NCBI GenBank assembly: GCA_015662405.1
Contig: DQUE01000131.1
Coordinates: 1-13,225, forward strand
DNA length: 13,225 nucleotides
From: Sulfurimonas autotrophica
GTDB lineage: Bacteria; Campylobacterota; Campylobacteria; Campylobacterales; Sulfurimonadaceae
Direction: 5' to 3'
Part shown: positions 13,194 through 13,225 of the stretch, piece after piece
How positions within the stretch are numbered: position 1 is the first letter of the stretch
Layout: each line of letters begins with the position of its first letter
Position numbers and translations under genes: made by a program
The notes under the pieces: model-generated
Told to the model about the DNA's origin: nothing
The model's input: only the letters and a program-made list of their open reading frames with translations
Databases searched by the model: none

Positions 13194-13225
13194 TATAATT
13201 TCAAAAAATATTTCTAAAGGGTAAT
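13194..13225 (+). promoter_or_regulatory. promoter and ribosome site of a gene starting beyond the right edge
   Basis: TATAAT at 13194-13199, then AAAGGG at 13216-13221, reading rightward. The start codon must lie at or just beyond 13224. The window ends in AT, so an ATG beginning at 13224 is possible but would sit only 2 nt from the GGG. Nothing of the product is visible. Confidence 0.5.

Noticed and set aside
1..13225. CRISPR array, insertion sequence, tRNA gene, toxin-antitoxin pair or defence system
   Set aside because: No regularly spaced repeats, transposase motifs, terminal inverted repeats, cloverleaf-like sequence or defence-type domains were seen; nearly all the DNA is explained by housekeeping genes.

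Overview
The window is low-G+C chromosomal DNA (by eye roughly mid-30s percent), densely packed with housekeeping genes. Gene content and order point to a free-living member of the Campylobacterota (the former Epsilonproteobacteria), most like Sulfurimonas and relatives. The strongest clue is the run folD-lepB-M50 protease-rpiB-small coiled-coil protein-apt, with pepA nearby. From memory this matches the Helicobacter pylori block HP0577-HP0570 read backwards. Biosynthetic genes (trpB, metE, the C5 haem gene hemL) suit a free-living rather than host-adapted species. No mobile element, tRNA, rRNA or CRISPR array was seen.

Layout. 1-1440 (minus): hemL, followed with an 8-bp overlap by the start of an AtpZ/AtpI-like gene cut by the window edge. 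1441-1531: divergent promoter region. 1532-2401 (plus): a TonB/TolA-like envelope protein, probably starting at TTG. 2398-3655 (minus): a small secreted cytochrome c overlapping a CitE-like (HpcH/HpaI) protein; the CitE-like stop codon interlocks with the tonB-like stop. 3656-3715: compact divergent promoter region. 3716-8608 (plus): a seven-gene, near gap-free operon, folD, lepB, M50 site-2-type protease, rpiB, small membrane/coiled-coil protein, apt, trpB. 8609-8794: intergenic, with a possible 42-codon minus-strand ORF. 8795-10201 (plus): pepA. 10202-10522: 321 bp holding a promoter, a strong ribosome site and a signal-peptide start that runs into unrelated-looking sequence, probably gene debris at a rearrangement point. 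10523-12802 (plus): metE. 12804-12833: hairpin between convergent genes. 12815-13138 (minus): a small MTH1187/YqgV-type thiamine-binding-like protein. 13139-13225: divergent promoter region for a gene that begins just past the right edge.

How the genes relate. The long operon mixes one-carbon metabolism (FolD), protein export (LepB and probably the M50 protease), pentose phosphate metabolism (RpiB), purine salvage (Apt) and tryptophan synthesis (TrpB). It looks like a growth-linked housekeeping operon rather than one pathway. The lepB/M50 overlap is the most suggestive functional pairing. I found no convincing new defence or mobile system. The items most worth a second look are the debris at 10202-10522, the CitE-like/cytochrome pair, the lepB/M50 pair and the hidden ORF at 8616-8744.
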